DNA of 64,000 nt from Ailurus styani (GCA_002007465.1 LNAC01000065.1:465694-529693); one strand, 5' to 3'; positions 1-11,620 are shown, counted from the first letter of the stretch. The notes: generated by a model from the sequence alone, not told the origin. Numbers and translations: made by a program.

Positions 1-689
1 CCAAGATTTACTTTGCTGTTCTCCTGAGACATCATAATCTATGTTTTAGAGTCTATAATTGCCAGCAAGAATGACCTTACATTGCAATGTAGAATATACC
101 TTCCCATGGGCTCTCAGACACAGCAAAGTATCTCTGCCCTTCACAGAAGAGATGCCTATAACTGAGCAGCTGAACCTTCATTTCTAAATGATCCTAGATC
201 AGCAAAGCCTGCAGTGTATGTGACACCAGCTCAGTGATGGCTCTAGGTCTCTCCATGCATTTTAGACTGCTTAGGAGATTAGCAGTTTCTTGCTCTGGAA
301 GGGAAGGACTAGTGATGGTCTGTTCCATACTTGGGCTTGGAAAACAGTCACCCCACCACCAGTTAGTGGTCCCTGGATGAGCCCAAGAAAGTGGCCTACA
401 CAGGAAAACCTAGTCAAGAAATTGCCTGCCAAGAAAAGGACACCTAAACCTACTGCCAAATAGTGGCATTTGATGTGAAGATATCATTGATCCCCATTAG
501 GATTATGGAATGGAATTTACATGAGAACCATAGGGCTCAGTAATGCCCAAGATGAAATCTGTGTTGACTTCTCTCACAAACGATGGTTGACAGTCCTCCT
601 TAGGCTTTTGGCATAAAAAACATTCTCAAGTTTGTCTTATAACTTGTCAATAAGTATCTGAAAAACCCTAAGGGGTTTTTTTTCTAAAA

Positions 690-1110
690 ACTTAATTTCA
701 TTTCTAGATATCCTTCCCAGAGAAATGATTAAAAATTCAGTTGAAGATTCATGCCCTAAAAGTCTTTGCTGCATCATTATTTATTAGAGTGTAAAGTTAG
801 AAACAACCTAAATGTTCAACTATAGAAGGATTAAATCACTTATGGGACAGTTATTAAAATGGTGCTTTACTAAGTTTTTCATAATATAGGGAAATATGTA
901 AAATATAACAAGTGAAAGAAAGTGGGAATCAAAGCAATATAATCCAAATTACATGTATCTCCATGTTTATGTTCCAAAATTGGGAAGAAATTAATTTTTA
1001 ACTGAATTTTGGAATTACAAGGGATATTTATTTTCATCCCTTATATTTTTTCTGTATTTTCCAACTCTTTTACAATGAGTATGTTAGTTTTGATAATCAG
1101 AAAAAATAGT
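690..1110 (+). mobile_element. Old L1 3' UTR remnant
   Basis: The phrase 'gaaacaacctaaatgttcaac' around 800, 'attaaaatggtgc', 'agtgaaagaaagtggga' and the closing 'ctcttttacaatgagtatg' are degenerate forms of the 3' untranslated region of mammalian-wide L1 elements, in sense orientation. The copy is heavily diverged and has no visible tail or target duplication, so subfamily and edges are uncertain. Confidence 0.55.
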
Positions 1111-1320
1111 TAATTTTTACTGATGAGTTATATAAATTTATAAAGTTTTAAAAGTATAAATATTTTAAAACTATAAATTATATAAAGTCATATTTATGCA
1201 CTTATGAGTAATTATGAATTAATTTCATAAATGTAAAAACATTTGAGTTTATTAAAACTTAAAGAATGCAATATCTGTTTAGAAATATAATAAGTATAAA
1301 ATATTTATATGCCAAGCACA
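1084..1320. repeat. AT-rich low-complexity segment
   Basis: This is nearly pure A/T with many short self-complementary runs (tataaattta, aaatatttta, ttatataa, gaattaattt). It probably arose from the A-rich tail of the adjacent L1 remnant plus drift. Confidence 0.6.
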
Positions 1321-1504
1321 ACCTGCTAGTTGTTAGTATATCTCTTTGCAAATGTTGATATTTTATGTTTTGAGTGTGAACATATATTCTCCATGACTTG
1401 GTAAGTTTTTTCACCTCTCTGGTACTCTACTTCCTTGTGCGTAAAACAGAGGGTTGGAATAGATAACGCTTTTCATCTTCTAGTGTAGTCTGTGGTTCTA
1501 TCAG

Positions 1505-1655
1505 AATTTGCTAAATGCAACCTTCCTGAGCCTCAACTATAAAATGGAATAATAAAATCTCCCTTCCAGGGAGTTGTGAAGAGTAGGTGAGTTAGGCAAT
1601 GTCAGACACAGAATCTAATGCATAGAAGGTGTTCAGTAAATGGGAGCTACCTTTC
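1505..1655 (+). mobile_element. MIR SINE fragment
   Basis: The order 'cctgagcctcaactataaaatggaataataaaatctc', 'gagttgtgaagagtaggtgagttaggcaatg', 'aaggtgttcagtaaatg' follows the MIR core ('gcctcagtttcctcatctgtaaaatggg', 'gttgtgaggattaaatgag', 'gtgctcaataaatg') with typical ancient divergence. Confidence 0.6.
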
Positions 1656-1930
1656 TTAGTTGTGTCAGGAGACCAGTGGTCACCGCCATGTTGACTGATG
1701 GTAACAGAACCCAGAGAAGCATTTTTCTGTTCTTGAAATACATCACAAGCATCATATCAGGCCTTATCAGGCAGCCTTTCAAGACTGTCTAGGTCAAAAC
1801 TCTCAGCAGTTGGAGGAGATGGGGTCAGCTTAAAACTCTCCCTACTGATAGCTAATGACACAAATCTTTATGGGAAAGAAATCTGAATGGTGTGTATTAG
1901 TATCACACCCACCTGTTCATTGCTTCATAG

Positions 1931-2194
<264 letters not shown>

Positions 2195-3045
2195 TAAGCT
2201 CTGATGCAGCTCTGTTGGGATGATCACAAGATCACAGAACGTGCTGTGTGACTTCACCCTCTAATCCCAGAGAACTTGTTAACTCAGGTCAAAGAGAAGG
2301 CTGCTGGCCTCAACCAACTTGGCAAATGAGGCCTGAAAATTGTTAGTTCAGTTAGATTAAAAAAACATTTGGGTAAGGCATTCTTTTAGGATGTAGAGAT
2401 TAAGAAGAAAATAAAACATAATCCTTGCCTTCAAAGAGCTCAGGATCTATTAAACAGATCATTGTGGCATAAGAAGGACAAAAAAAGAGCTCATTATTAC
2501 CCCTGGTGGTGACTCAAAGCCAAGTGTACAGTGCCAGACTTAACAAACATAAATACAGGACACAAACAAAAAACAATTTTAGTATAAGTACGCCCCATGA
2601 AATATTCTGGACATAGTTGTACTACAAATTTTTATTTGCTGTTTACCTGAAAGTCAAGGAATAGCCATTGAGCATGTCAGAATGGTCTCCCAAAAAGAAG
2701 GGGCAGGATTATTCCTATCTTCTTTGTGATGCAAGGCTCAAGACTCTTCTTTATATCCCCAGGGGATATACGTTCATGAGTATTATTTTACTGATACTCA
2801 GAGGAGTAAAGGAAGAAAAATATCAAGACTTCCCAGAGCTATCTTACTGTATAACCATGATGATGTTCTTTGGGGTAAGAATAGATTATGGCTTATCAGG
2901 GATTCTTTAGAGGAAAGACAGTTAAGTCCATTCATTTCAGCTTTTAAAGTAAAACTATGGTAGAGAGAGAGAGGGGAGTCTCATGAGACCACTTCCAGCC
3001 AGGACCTATATCTGATCCCCAATGGAGCTGGAAAGCCATCAGTTC

Positions 3046-3070
3046 CTCTCTTCCTCTCTCTGTCTCTCTC

Positions 3071-3101
<31 letters not shown>

Positions 3102-3102
3102 G
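3046..3102. repeat. (CT)n microsatellite
   Basis: Two runs of TC dinucleotides are interrupted by single 'tgtctc' units in a longer pyrimidine-rich strand. The reading frames across it (Leu-Ser or Arg-Glu repeats) are by-products. Confidence 0.9.
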
Positions 3103-3839
3103 TCCTCCCTCTGCCCGCCCTTCTATGTCTGCTTCGGTCCGAATCTGTACCACTTTCAGCTATTTGTAGTATCTCCCCGCCCCCCCCGCCCAAGTTCAGC
3201 TTGCTTGTGGTTTTAAATTGTCTTGGCCCAACTTCTGTGTGACCAACACAATCTGAGGAGCAATGCTTCCTTTGTCTCAGGGCCAGTGTTTGCAGAAGAG
3301 AATCTGATTGGTTGCTACCTCAATCTGATTGGTTGGGGAAGCAGGAGGGAGGGAGGGGGCAGGATTATGCTGTTGGCCAGTGTACCAGTAGCAAGTCTGG
3401 TGGAGTTGGAGGCTCTCTAGTCCCTCTGGCCTGCTTCTGGGGTCAGCACCCTCATGCACCCCTTCCCGCTCCCAGAGAGGTCAGACACCCCTGGGAAGGA
3501 AGTGGGATGAGAAAGTCATGCTTGCTGCTCCTCTTGCTCCACCCCCACCAGTTCCCATCGTACAGGTGCCTCACAGCCCAATTTTTGTTGTCACCCTTCC
3601 CTCCCAAGCATGGAACACCCATGCTGCTACCATATTTTGCAGCATGTCCTTCTGACTACAGATTTTTCCTTCCTCTAATTCCAATCGCCTTCTAATTTCT
3701 TAGGAATTCCTCAAAAATGTCTTGCCCATGAAGGGCACTCAATGCTGTTACGATTTTTTTTTTTTTCTTAATGTATCTCCTATCATTTTTCCATGCTAGG
3801 GTCAAGGACAGGGGTAGAGGGACTGAAATGTGTTGGCCC

Positions 3840-3990
3840 TTCTTAGGTAGATATTTTGTCCTTCGTCTTGAGCTCCAAACTCCCTGAAAACAAACTTCAT
3901 GTCTAATTCATCTTTCTTTCTCCCACAATGCTTACCACAGCACTGTGCATATCGAGGTTCTTAATGGTTATTGAATGAATACATGACTGA
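3840..3990 (+). mobile_element. L2 3' end fragment
   Basis: The sequence 'ttcttaatggttattgaatgaatacatgact', preceded by 'acaatgcttaccacagcactgtgcata', matches the layout of the L2 3' end ('cagtgcctggcacatagtaggcgctcaataaatatttgttgaatgaatga'). Confidence 0.55.
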
Positions 3991-4099
3991 AAATGTGACC
4001 AAACAAATGAATATATGAATGAATGTCTAAATTAAAGAGTTAAGAAATAAATTGATGAATAAAATTAATAATTACGAAGTACCATCAGATGCCTGAAAG

Positions 4100-4680
4100 C
4101 TAAGTGTTTTATGTAATCAGTCAAGAAATAACATTCCCTCTGAAATTGTGTTCATGCGATTAATTTGTACTCCCTATATGGGAAGGAAACTCATTCCAGT
4201 TTCTTTGCTTTTTAACACAATTTCTAAAGGAGCAGAGCACTAATTAATGAGGTTTTCTGGAAGCTTCATTTTTATCTGACTCGCCGAGCTGCAATATAGA
4301 TTTTTCCTTCAGAAATAATTCTTCCTCCCTCTTTGTGATTATATTAGCATTCTAGAGGAAACACTGTCTTCCTTAACATTTGTCATGATTTGCATAAGTA
4401 AAGGCTTCAATAGCAAATGAAAATAAGATGGTGTGTTTGAATGACATTTATAAAGCTTCATGAAAGTAATGACTTCAGTTCTTTCCTATAAAATCGAAAT
4501 ACTTTTCCTTTGGCACCAGTTCTATGCAGGTATTCCTGAAAGGTTTCATTTAAAAGGCTGTAATGAGGTAGCCGAATCATTTCTTATCCAAAATACAATA
4601 TTTCTATCATCTGTACTTTTGAAACGGAAGTGAAATAACACCTTTCATATTTGATTTTCATAGTCTGTGACTTGCTGATT
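4100..4680. promoter_or_regulatory. Candidate conserved noncoding element in the last intron
   Basis: This is a 580-bp single-copy, AT-rich stretch without repeat signatures or reading frames. It is dense in developmental-factor-like words, including a homeodomain-type 'ctaattaatgag' near 4240, an exact octamer ATTTGCAT near 4388 and several 'tttataaag' runs. Such texture is common in intronic enhancers, but motif words occur by chance in AT-rich DNA. No conservation data were available, so this is a weak call. Confidence 0.2.
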
Positions 4681-4736
4681 TTTAAGGGATTTTATTAGAA
4701 GTATAATACACATGAAGCATGAAAATTAACTTGAAT

Positions 4737-4935
4737 GCTTTTTAAAGGTCCCATTTATTGAAGGCAGACTCGATGTCAGACACTGTCTATTCACTATCAC
4801 TGATGTACCAACCGCAGGAGGTGGGGAGTTATTGCCTCTATTTTACAGATAAGGAAACTGAGTCTCAGGAAAGGAAAGTGTCTGCCCTCATGTAACCCGA
4901 AGGAGGAGCCGAGTGGAAACCTAGGTTTCATCTAA
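4737..4935 (-). mobile_element. MIR SINE, antisense
   Basis: 'attttacagataaggaaactgagtctcaggaaaggaaagtgtctgccc', preceded by 'gatgtcagacactgtctattcactatcac', is the reverse complement of the MIR core ('...ctgagcctcagtttcctcatctgtaaaat...'). Confidence 0.65.
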
Positions 4936-5462
4936 GCTGGAGGTCTTTGTCCCCTGCACCCCAGTAAGGTTCAGCTAAGTCTGGGCTGGGGGGCCCCACC
5001 CTGGGGACCTGGCATCTCAGGCTGGGAGAATGTTGTTGTCCAAGCCAACAACAGTGAGAGTGGGAGAGTGGGGCTTTTTCTTTTTTTTTTTTTTTGCGAG
5101 GCAAGATTGAGCATTGCTTGGCCTGATGTGCCGAGCCCCAACTCCACTCGGCTGTAAGCCCCACGAGGGCAGGAGGCCTGCTGGTCTTCCTCACTCCTCG
5201 CGGCCCACAGCCCTCCGCCAACAGCCTCTAACACCCAAAAGCCTAGTTGATAGTTTTGAAGGAATGGAGAAGTGTGTTTTTAGACAAGTCATATATCCTT
5301 TAGCCTGTTTCTCCTCCTGCTCTTCCTCTAGTCCCCAGGGTCCCTCATGACCACCATCTCCAGTTCATTTCTGAAAAGAGCCTCTTTACTTGTCTCCCTC
5401 TGACTTCAAATCTCTGCTAACTTCCAGGAAGTCTTCCCTTGACAAATAGAACTTTCCATCTC

Positions 5463-5971
5463 TGTACTGGTTTCCTATTACTGCCGTAACAAATCAGCGG
5501 CTTAAACAATACACATTTATTTATTATCTTATAATGGAGATCAAAACTCCAAAATGGGTGTCAAAATCAAGATATGACCAGCGCTGTGTTCCTTCTGGAG
5601 ACTCTAGAAGTTTATTGTCTTGCCTTTTCCAGCTGCTAGCAGCTACTCACATTCCTGGGCTCACGGCCCCTCCCTGCATTTCCCAAGCCAGAAACATCAG
5701 GCTGAGTCCCTCTCTCTCTCTCTCTCTCTTTCACACACACACACACACACACCTCATACCTTCTCACACTCCCTGGCTCTCGTCCACCCCCTCTCTTCCA
5801 CCTTTGAAGGACTCTTGTGATTACACTGGACCCACCTGATGATTCAGTATAGTCTCTGTCTTAAAGCCTGCTGACTAGGAACCTTAATTCCCCTTTGCTG
5901 TGTAACCTAACATGTTCCCAGGTTCCTGTGATCACAACGTGGGCATCTTTGGGGGCCATTACTCTATCACA
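5463..5971 (-). mobile_element. MLT1-type LTR (ERVL-MaLR), antisense
   Basis: This starts 'tgtactggtttcctattactgccgtaacaaat' and ends 'gggggccattactctatcaca'. Those are the reverse complements of the 3' and 5' ends of MLT1 LTRs, and TGT...ACA termini are retained. The internal 'ccttttccagctgctagcagc', 'cacattcctgggctcacggcccc' and 'gtgatcacaacgtgggcatctttgggggcc' blocks are in the right order. It is a solo LTR with no internal retroviral genes beside it, and holds a TC/AC microsatellite. Confidence 0.7.
5708..5752. repeat. Compound (TC)n(AC)n microsatellite
   Basis: About ten TC units run directly into about ten AC units, inside the MLT1 LTR. It is probably length-polymorphic. Confidence 0.9.
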
Positions 5972-7411
5972 GCCTGTAAACCAGATGTCCCCTGTTATAT
6001 CAAAATTGGAAGTAAAAATTCAGGCCCGACAATAGTCACAAACTGCTACTGTTCTGGGTCTTTCCTGAGAGCTCTTTAGGAAATGCGCCCACCCCCCACC
6101 CCCAATCATCCTCTCCAATTCCTTCTCCATCTGTACTAGGGGTCACCCCTGGTGTGTCTCCCATGTGCTCAGGAGCCCTGCCAGCTGCTCCGACTCTCTG
6201 GTGCTGCTCCCTTCCTGCCCAGGCTGAAACTCCAGGCACGGAGCTAGGCCTTCGGCCTTCTGGGCATCTTACCTTGTGGTTTTACCCTGGTCCCTACGTC
6301 AGACCTCCTGTCTAGGCTGAGATCCACATCCTCAGGAGGCAGGGTTGCACGGCAATCAGAGTGATCAACACTATCCCATGCTCAGAGTAACTGCCCCAAA
6401 CCTACCCCACACCACCCACATACTCACAGCGACTCCCCGCCCTGAAATGAAATAAAAATGGGTTTGCACTCTCTCTCTCTCCTTAGGATTTATTCTTTGC
6501 CAAGAGCTCCTTGATCCTTCATGCAAATAGAACCCTGTTTGTCTCTCCCTACTTGCTCTGCAGGTAGACTTGAGCTCTGGAATGAGGATAATTTAGGTCT
6601 AGCCAGACCTATTACTTTTAACCTCATACACAGAGGGTTGAGTTAATCATAAACTTCAGTTCATGGTCCATTTTCAACCCTGGTTTATGCAAGGCCCTTT
6701 TCTCGTCTCTGTATGTACTCCTTTTTGTGGCCATTCCTTCCCAGACATCCATTCTAACATAGTTTATGTGGATCTTGTTGCTTTTATCAGTTCTTACATG
6801 GTGTGTACTCTTTTGAATGTGTTGGCAATTTGCACAAACAGTATTGGGCCACATAGCTTACTTTGTTTCTTACCTTTTCTCCCTGAACACTGGATTCTGA
6901 TGCTCTAGCCCTGTCACTATGCACACTCAGTCCCATAATTCTGGTGCTGCCTCCTTTGCGTGCCATGTTACCTGCCCACTCAGCCAGGATGGACACCCAG
7001 GTGACCTCCAATAGTGCTGCAGTGAACAGCCTTTTTCCTGACACTTTGAGGGCAGGATGGGGCGTGAGAATTTCTCTGGAACACTGTATTTGTTTGCTAG
7101 GGCTGCCATACCAAAATGCTACAGATTTGGGCAGCTTAAACAACAGAAATGTATTTTCTCACAGTTCTGGAAGCCAGAAATTCCAAATCACATTGTTGGC
7201 GGGTCTGGTTTTCTCAGAGGCCTCTCTCCTTGGCTTGCAGACACCTGCCTTTTTCCTGTGTCCTCATGTGGCCTTTTCTCTGTGTGAGGACACCTCTGGC
7301 AGGTCTCTGTGTGTCCAAATTTCCTCCTTTTATAAGGACACCAGTCGGATGGGATCAGGGCCCTCCCTAATGACCCCATTTTAACTTAATCACTTCTTTA
7401 AAAGGTCTTCT

Positions 7412-7512
7412 CTACATCAAAAACTAGTGATGTACTGTATGGTAACTAACACAAATAATTAAAAAATAAATAAATTACAGTTGTTCCCCCTAAATAAATA
7501 AATAAATAAATA
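7412..7512 (+). mobile_element. Short L1 3' end scrap with A-rich/(TAAA)n tail
   Basis: 'actagtgatgtactgtatggtaactaac', followed by A-rich sequence and TAAATAAATAAA repeats, resembles the last bases and tail of carnivore L1 elements. It interrupts the MLT1 LTR between 'aaaggtcttctct' and 'tcctctctccaaatac'. The target duplication is not clear. Confidence 0.5.
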
Positions 7513-7528
7513 ATCCTCTCTCCAAATA

Positions 7529-7847
7529 CTGTTTACCCTTGCACAACACAGGTTTGACCTGTGTGGGTACACTTATACACAGATTTTTCACAGTTCAGGA
7601 CTGTATTTTCTCTTCCTTATGATGTTCTTAGTAACATTTTTTTTTTGCTCCATTTTTATTATAAGAATACAGCACACAGTAAATATATGAAATGTGTGTT
7701 AACTGACCGTCTATGTTATCAGTAAGGCTTCTGGTCAGCAGTAGGCTATTAGTAGTTACATTCTGGGGCACTGAAAAGGTGTACGTGGATTTTCAACCAT
7801 GCAGGGCGTCAGTACCCCTAAGCCCTGCACTGTTCAAGGGTCAACTG
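7529..7847. mobile_element. Tigger-type (Tc1/mariner) non-autonomous DNA transposon
   Basis: This is a 319-bp element with terminal inverted repeats: left 'ctgtttacccttgcacaac' and right 'gttcaagggtcaactg', whose reverse complement is 'cagttgacccttgaac'. It is flanked by TA dinucleotides at 7527-7528 and 7848-7849, the target duplication expected for mariner/Tigger elements. Internal 'ggtttgacctgtgtgggtacacttatacacagattttt' and 'gttatcagtaaggcttctggtcagcagtaggctattagtag' match the Tigger2/MER28 pattern as I remember it. There is no transposase frame. Confidence 0.8.
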
Positions 7848-8065
7848 TATAGGCACGTGCTGAAGTCCTGGGCAAGTGACTACAAGGTATAAACTTCGGG
7901 AGGACACAATTCAGCCCTTATCACATAGATACCATGAGTGAAATCACTGGGTCGTAGAGCACGTGCATAGTCGATGTCAATGCATGCACGTACAGGTCCA
8001 CACGGAATGAACGAGCACCCCCATGTCCTAGGCCCCAGCTGCATGGGAATGATCCAGCTTTCTAC

Positions 8066-8169
8066 TATTTTGTTAATCCCTGTGAAAGATGTAAGCCTGA
8101 TGATCCACAGACCTGTACCCCTTGGGCAAAGAATAAAAATAAAATTAAATTAAAGTATTTTGTTAATCC
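8066..8169 (+). mobile_element. 76-bp L1 3' scrap with perfect 14-bp target duplication
   Basis: TATTTTGTTAATCC occurs at 8066-8079 and again at 8156-8169, bracketing 76 bp (8080-8155). The insert reads 'gatgatccacagacctgtacccc' and ends in an A-rich tail, as in the extreme 3' end of a carnivore L1. It is a severely 5'-truncated L1 insertion inside the older antisense L1; the host text 'tattttgttaatcc' belongs to that older element. Confidence 0.8.
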
Positions 8170-8969
8170 ATTAAGTACCAAGTGCTGTCTCCTTGAAATT
8201 TCATTTCACATGCTTATTAGTTTCCAGGATTTCCTCTTCTGTAAATAGCCTACGAAATATCCTTTGCCCGTTTTTCTATTGCATTTTTCGTTTTCCAGGT
8301 GATTTGCAGGGTTGTCCTGATATAGTCCAGATAACGGTTTTAGACATTGTTAATATCTTCTCTGTTCTAATATTTGTCTATTAACTTTGTTCACAGTATA
8401 TTTCATGAAACAGCAGAAAAAATCCATCTTGATATGATCAAACTCATCAGTTATTTTTCCCTTCTGGTTTGACCTTTGGAAGTTTTGTTTAAGAAAGTCC
8501 TTCCATAGGCTTAGATCACAAAGATAATCTTCCACATAATTCTTTTATTAACTTTAGTTTCACCTGGCAAATTTAGAACTTTCATCCACCCAGAGCTCAC
8601 CTTTGTGTGTAGTGCTGCATACAGATGCACATTTTTTGACCATCTAGTGAGCCAGTTTTTCCAATAGCATCCACCAAGCAATGTCTTCTCCATTCGTATA
8701 CAGTAAAGGTGCCACTACTGTCTTATATTAAAGTGCCATATATGTAGGGGTCTCTCTCTGAGCTCTCTGCAGCCTCCTGTAGGTAAATGTGTCTGTTTCT
8801 GTATCAATACCACACTGGTTTTATTGTTTAGCCTCAGCTTTGTGCTCTGTCTTAATAAACCACTAAGGTAAGTCTGCTCATTACCCTTCTTTCTTTTTTA
8901 AGATTTATTTAACTAATCATAGAAATTTCTTCCTTCCTATAAATTTTGGAGTACGTAAACTGAATTTCT

Positions 8970-9043
8970 GAAGAAGAAAGAAAGAAAGAAAGAAAGAAAG
9001 GAAGGAAGGAAGGAAGGAAGGAAGAAAGGAAGAAAGAAAGAAA
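8970..9043. repeat. (GAAA)n/(GGAA)n tetranucleotide microsatellite
   Basis: GAAA units pass into GGAA units and back again over about 70 bp, a pure-purine strand. It probably grew from an A-rich tail. Confidence 0.9.
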
Positions 9044-9332
9044 TCCAGAATAGAATTTGATTAAGAAGGCATTGAGTCTCTAAATCAATTTGGAGGCATT
9101 TGATATTTTTGTAATAGGTTTGACATTTATTTAAATCATCTTCAATGTGCTTTACTTGGGCTTTTAAATTCTTCTCATAGAGGTATTATATGTTCCTGGT
9201 TAAACTAAATAGCTTGCAGACTTTTGTAGATATTATGAATATTATCTTATATTTGATTATATTTTCTAACGTATTGCTGGTTTAGAATAAAAACTATTGG
9301 TATTTAGGCATTAATCTTGATTCCAGCAACCT

Positions 9333-9532
9333 TTTTTTAAAGATTTTATTTGTTTATTTGAGAGAGAGAGAGTAAGCGAGAAAAAGAGCGTGAGGGGTCA
9401 GGGGCAGAGGGAGACAGAGAAGCAGTCTCCCCACTGACAGGGAGCCCGACGTGGGACTCGATCCCAAGACCCTGGGATCATGACCTGAGCCAAAGGCAAA
9501 CACTTAATTGACTAGGCAGTCCAGGAGCCCAA
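9333..9532 (-). mobile_element. CAN-SINE, antisense, with target duplication
   Basis: Poly-T and 'aaagattttatttgtttatttgagag' start the copy, followed by 'gatcccaagaccctgggatcatgacctgagcc', the reverse complement of the SINEC body. The flanks are 'gattccagcaacct' (9319-9332) and 'gattccagcaatct' (9533-9546), a 14-bp target duplication with one mismatch. The tRNA-like head is worn, so this is an older copy. It sits in the antisense L1. Confidence 0.9.
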
Positions 9533-11434
9533 GATTCCAGCAATCTTGATAAACTCTTTTATTATTCTGAGAGTTTATCTGCTTGTTTTGTTTATTTTGC
9601 TTATTTTTCCAGGCTATGACCCTATCATTTATGAATAATGATACTTCTAGCTTTTCGTTACAATCCTTGAACCTCTATGTCTTTTCTTTCCCTGTACCTT
9701 TGGGTAGGGGCATGAGTCCTACAGAAAATAGAAGCTGAAATATTTGATATCTTTGTCTTATCCCTGATCTTAATGCTTCTCCACTGAGCTATGATGATTT
9801 TGTATTTAGTTTTGGTGGTATAATTCTCATTAAGGAAATTTCCTTCTACTTCTAAATTTCTGAAAGCTGTACAATCTTATGCCTTTTTTGTATTATTTGA
9901 GACAATCATAAAGGAGACAATATCCTTTAGGCCTTAATGAAATGAATTACCCTGATTCTCTGATGTTAAGCTTGACTTGCATTCACAGAATAAACCCTAT
10001 GTGATCATGATGTGATTATTTAACATACTTGGTTTTAGTTAGCTCATATTTTATTGTGAATTAGTGTATCTATGGTCATAAGTGAACTGGCCCTGTAATA
10101 TTTTGCTTATATTATGTTTACATGGCTTCAGAATCAATAGTTTATTAGTTTAATAAAATGAGGTAGGAAACTTTTGCTCTTTTCCTGTTTTCTAGAACCA
10201 CTCTTTCCTAAAAGGTTGTTAGAATTCATTTGGAAAATCATCTGAGCATTAGGGCAGGGAAGAGGATGTCAACTATGATTTCAATTTCTTTAGTATCTCA
10301 AGTTCTGTTCTCTATTTCTTTTGTCCTGTTTCATCTGATCCCTTTGTTCATAAACATGCCCCAATCCTCACTGCCCCACTCACACATCACACACAGCCTT
10401 TCTCTCTGGAGACCCTGACTACTTTACAGCAGAAGTCAAATACCCTACGCTTTATGAGTGAATTCCCAACCCCACCACAACATTGTTATCCCTTCATTAT
10501 TGCCCTTGATAGCTTGGTGTGTATATTTTACACTGTATCTACTATCTTTACCAAGGTTGTCTCCCTGAGTTAATTCCATTTTTATCCAGCAATGGGTAAC
10601 CTCATGTTAGGCATATAATATGATCTTTACCTTGCATGAAGCCCTGTTTTCTTTAACATTAAAAAATTTGGTAAAACTAAAGGGCATAATGGTAATCAGT
10701 GTCTATTTCTTTTTTTTTTCCCTTTCCCTTTGAATACAAATGTAAAAAGTTAAGACTTTGTATATAAGGACATTGTACAAACATCACTCTTCACCACCCA
10801 AAGAGTATAACCACCCCACCTGCCCTGTGAGTCCTGATCTGTCTAGACAGAGCCTATTGATCCAGTTGACTATCCCTCATCCCTGGATCTCAGCCTCACT
10901 TCCTAAACGCCTCTTCAGTAAATGTGTACTGGGAAGGAGCAGGAATGCTGCCAGACCAGATGCAGGGAGCAACCCAGCACCTTCAAGGTAAAGCAGGGAG
11001 GTCCACGTGCAAGCTGAGTTGGTTAGATATGTAGGACACTTGCCCAGTGCAATCTGCCCTTTCCAGGTACCTCTGACAGCTCATTGTGATCAAAGACAGT
11101 GGGAAGCATCCGAGAGACACAATTGGCAGATTTACAAATTGTGGTTCTATTCACCTTTCATTCACTTCTCTGAGAACCTTCTCTTTACCTTGACCAATGT
11201 TGGGATTACAGAGAAGAAAGACTATCACTTCCCCTACAACCCAGTCAAGGTGTTTGGTCCGTGAAGAGTCAAACACACTGATGGAATTTACAAATGATAA
11301 CGGCTATGACAGAAGGAATTTTCAGGGGCTGGGGGGACACCCTGGAGGGCTGCTCTATGATGAAGCCCACCTGAGGTCACAACACTCAGCTAGATGCGGT
11401 GCCTCAGAGGAAGTGGAAACTGCTCTGTGAAATC

Positions 11435-11620
11435 CCAGTCTCACCACATATTAGGAGTATGACTTTAGAAAAGCAAGACGCTACCTGGTCCTTTTAAGCC
11501 TCGGTGTCCTCATTCATACAAGGGGGTCAGCGGCACCTGCTTCGTGTGGCCATCATGAGGAGTTAATGAGATGATCTGTGAGGGTCTGGTGCACAGTACT
11601 TGCCGAGCTCCTGGAAGTTT
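11435..11620 (+). mobile_element. MIR SINE just upstream of the last exon
   Basis: 'cctcggtgtcctcattcatacaaggggg', 'atcatgaggagttaatgagatgatctgtgaggg' and 'gtgcacagtacttgc' are MIR core blocks in sense orientation. It ends about 48 bp before the acceptor of the terminal TRIM42 exon. Confidence 0.6.

Larger units (their letters stand above)
1..1930 (+). other. TRIM42: Partial intron upstream of the FN3 exon of TRIM42
   Basis: This stretch precedes a convincing 3' splice site at 1929-1930 ('cttcatag' after a pyrimidine-rich run) and has no coding-like frame, so I read it as intron of the gene whose exon starts at 1931. It is AT-rich and contains an old L1 3' end (about 690-1110), an AT-rich low-complexity stretch (about 1084-1320) and a MIR (about 1505-1655). 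Bases 1-690 look single-copy, with no recognised feature. The upstream exons (RING, B-boxes, coiled coil expected for a TRIM protein) are outside the window. Confidence 0.7.
7085..7925 (-). mobile_element. MLT1 LTR, antisense, carrying two nested insertions
   Basis: This begins 'tgtatttgtttgctagggctgccat' and ends 'gaggacacaattcagcccttatcaca', the reverse complement of the MLT1 consensus ('tgttatgggctgaattgtgtcc ... ggcagccctagcaaactaataca'). The LTR is broken near 7412 by an L1-derived A-rich scrap and at the word 'ccaaata' (7522-7528) by a Tigger-type element. It resumes at about 7850 with 'ggcacgtgctgaagtcctgggc'. Removing both restores a continuous LTR of ordinary length. Confidence 0.75.
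6840..10340 (-). mobile_element. Old L1 (L1M-like) in antisense, split by nested insertions
   Basis: Read left to right this follows an antisense mammalian-wide L1 from its 3' UTR into ORF2. The 3' UTR part has 'agtgctgcagtgaacagcc' near 7013 and, after an interruption, 'atgagtgaaatcactgggtcgtagagc' near 7935. Next comes 'aatatcctttgcccgtttttctattg' near 8255, then 'aataccacactggttttattg' near 8808. Reverse-transcriptase-domain antisense blocks follow ('aataaaccctatgtgatcatgatgtg' near 9989, 'ttcatttggaaaatcatctg' near 10225). It is interrupted by an MLT1 LTR (7085-7925), an L1 scrap (8080-8155), a GAAA/GGAA tract and a CAN-SINE (9333-9532). The reading frame is destroyed throughout, so it encodes nothing. 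Subfamily and the left edge are uncertain. Confidence 0.65.

Noticed and set aside
6944..7384. 146-codon + frame
   Set aside because: Its second half is an antisense MLT1 LTR and the first half old L1 sequence.
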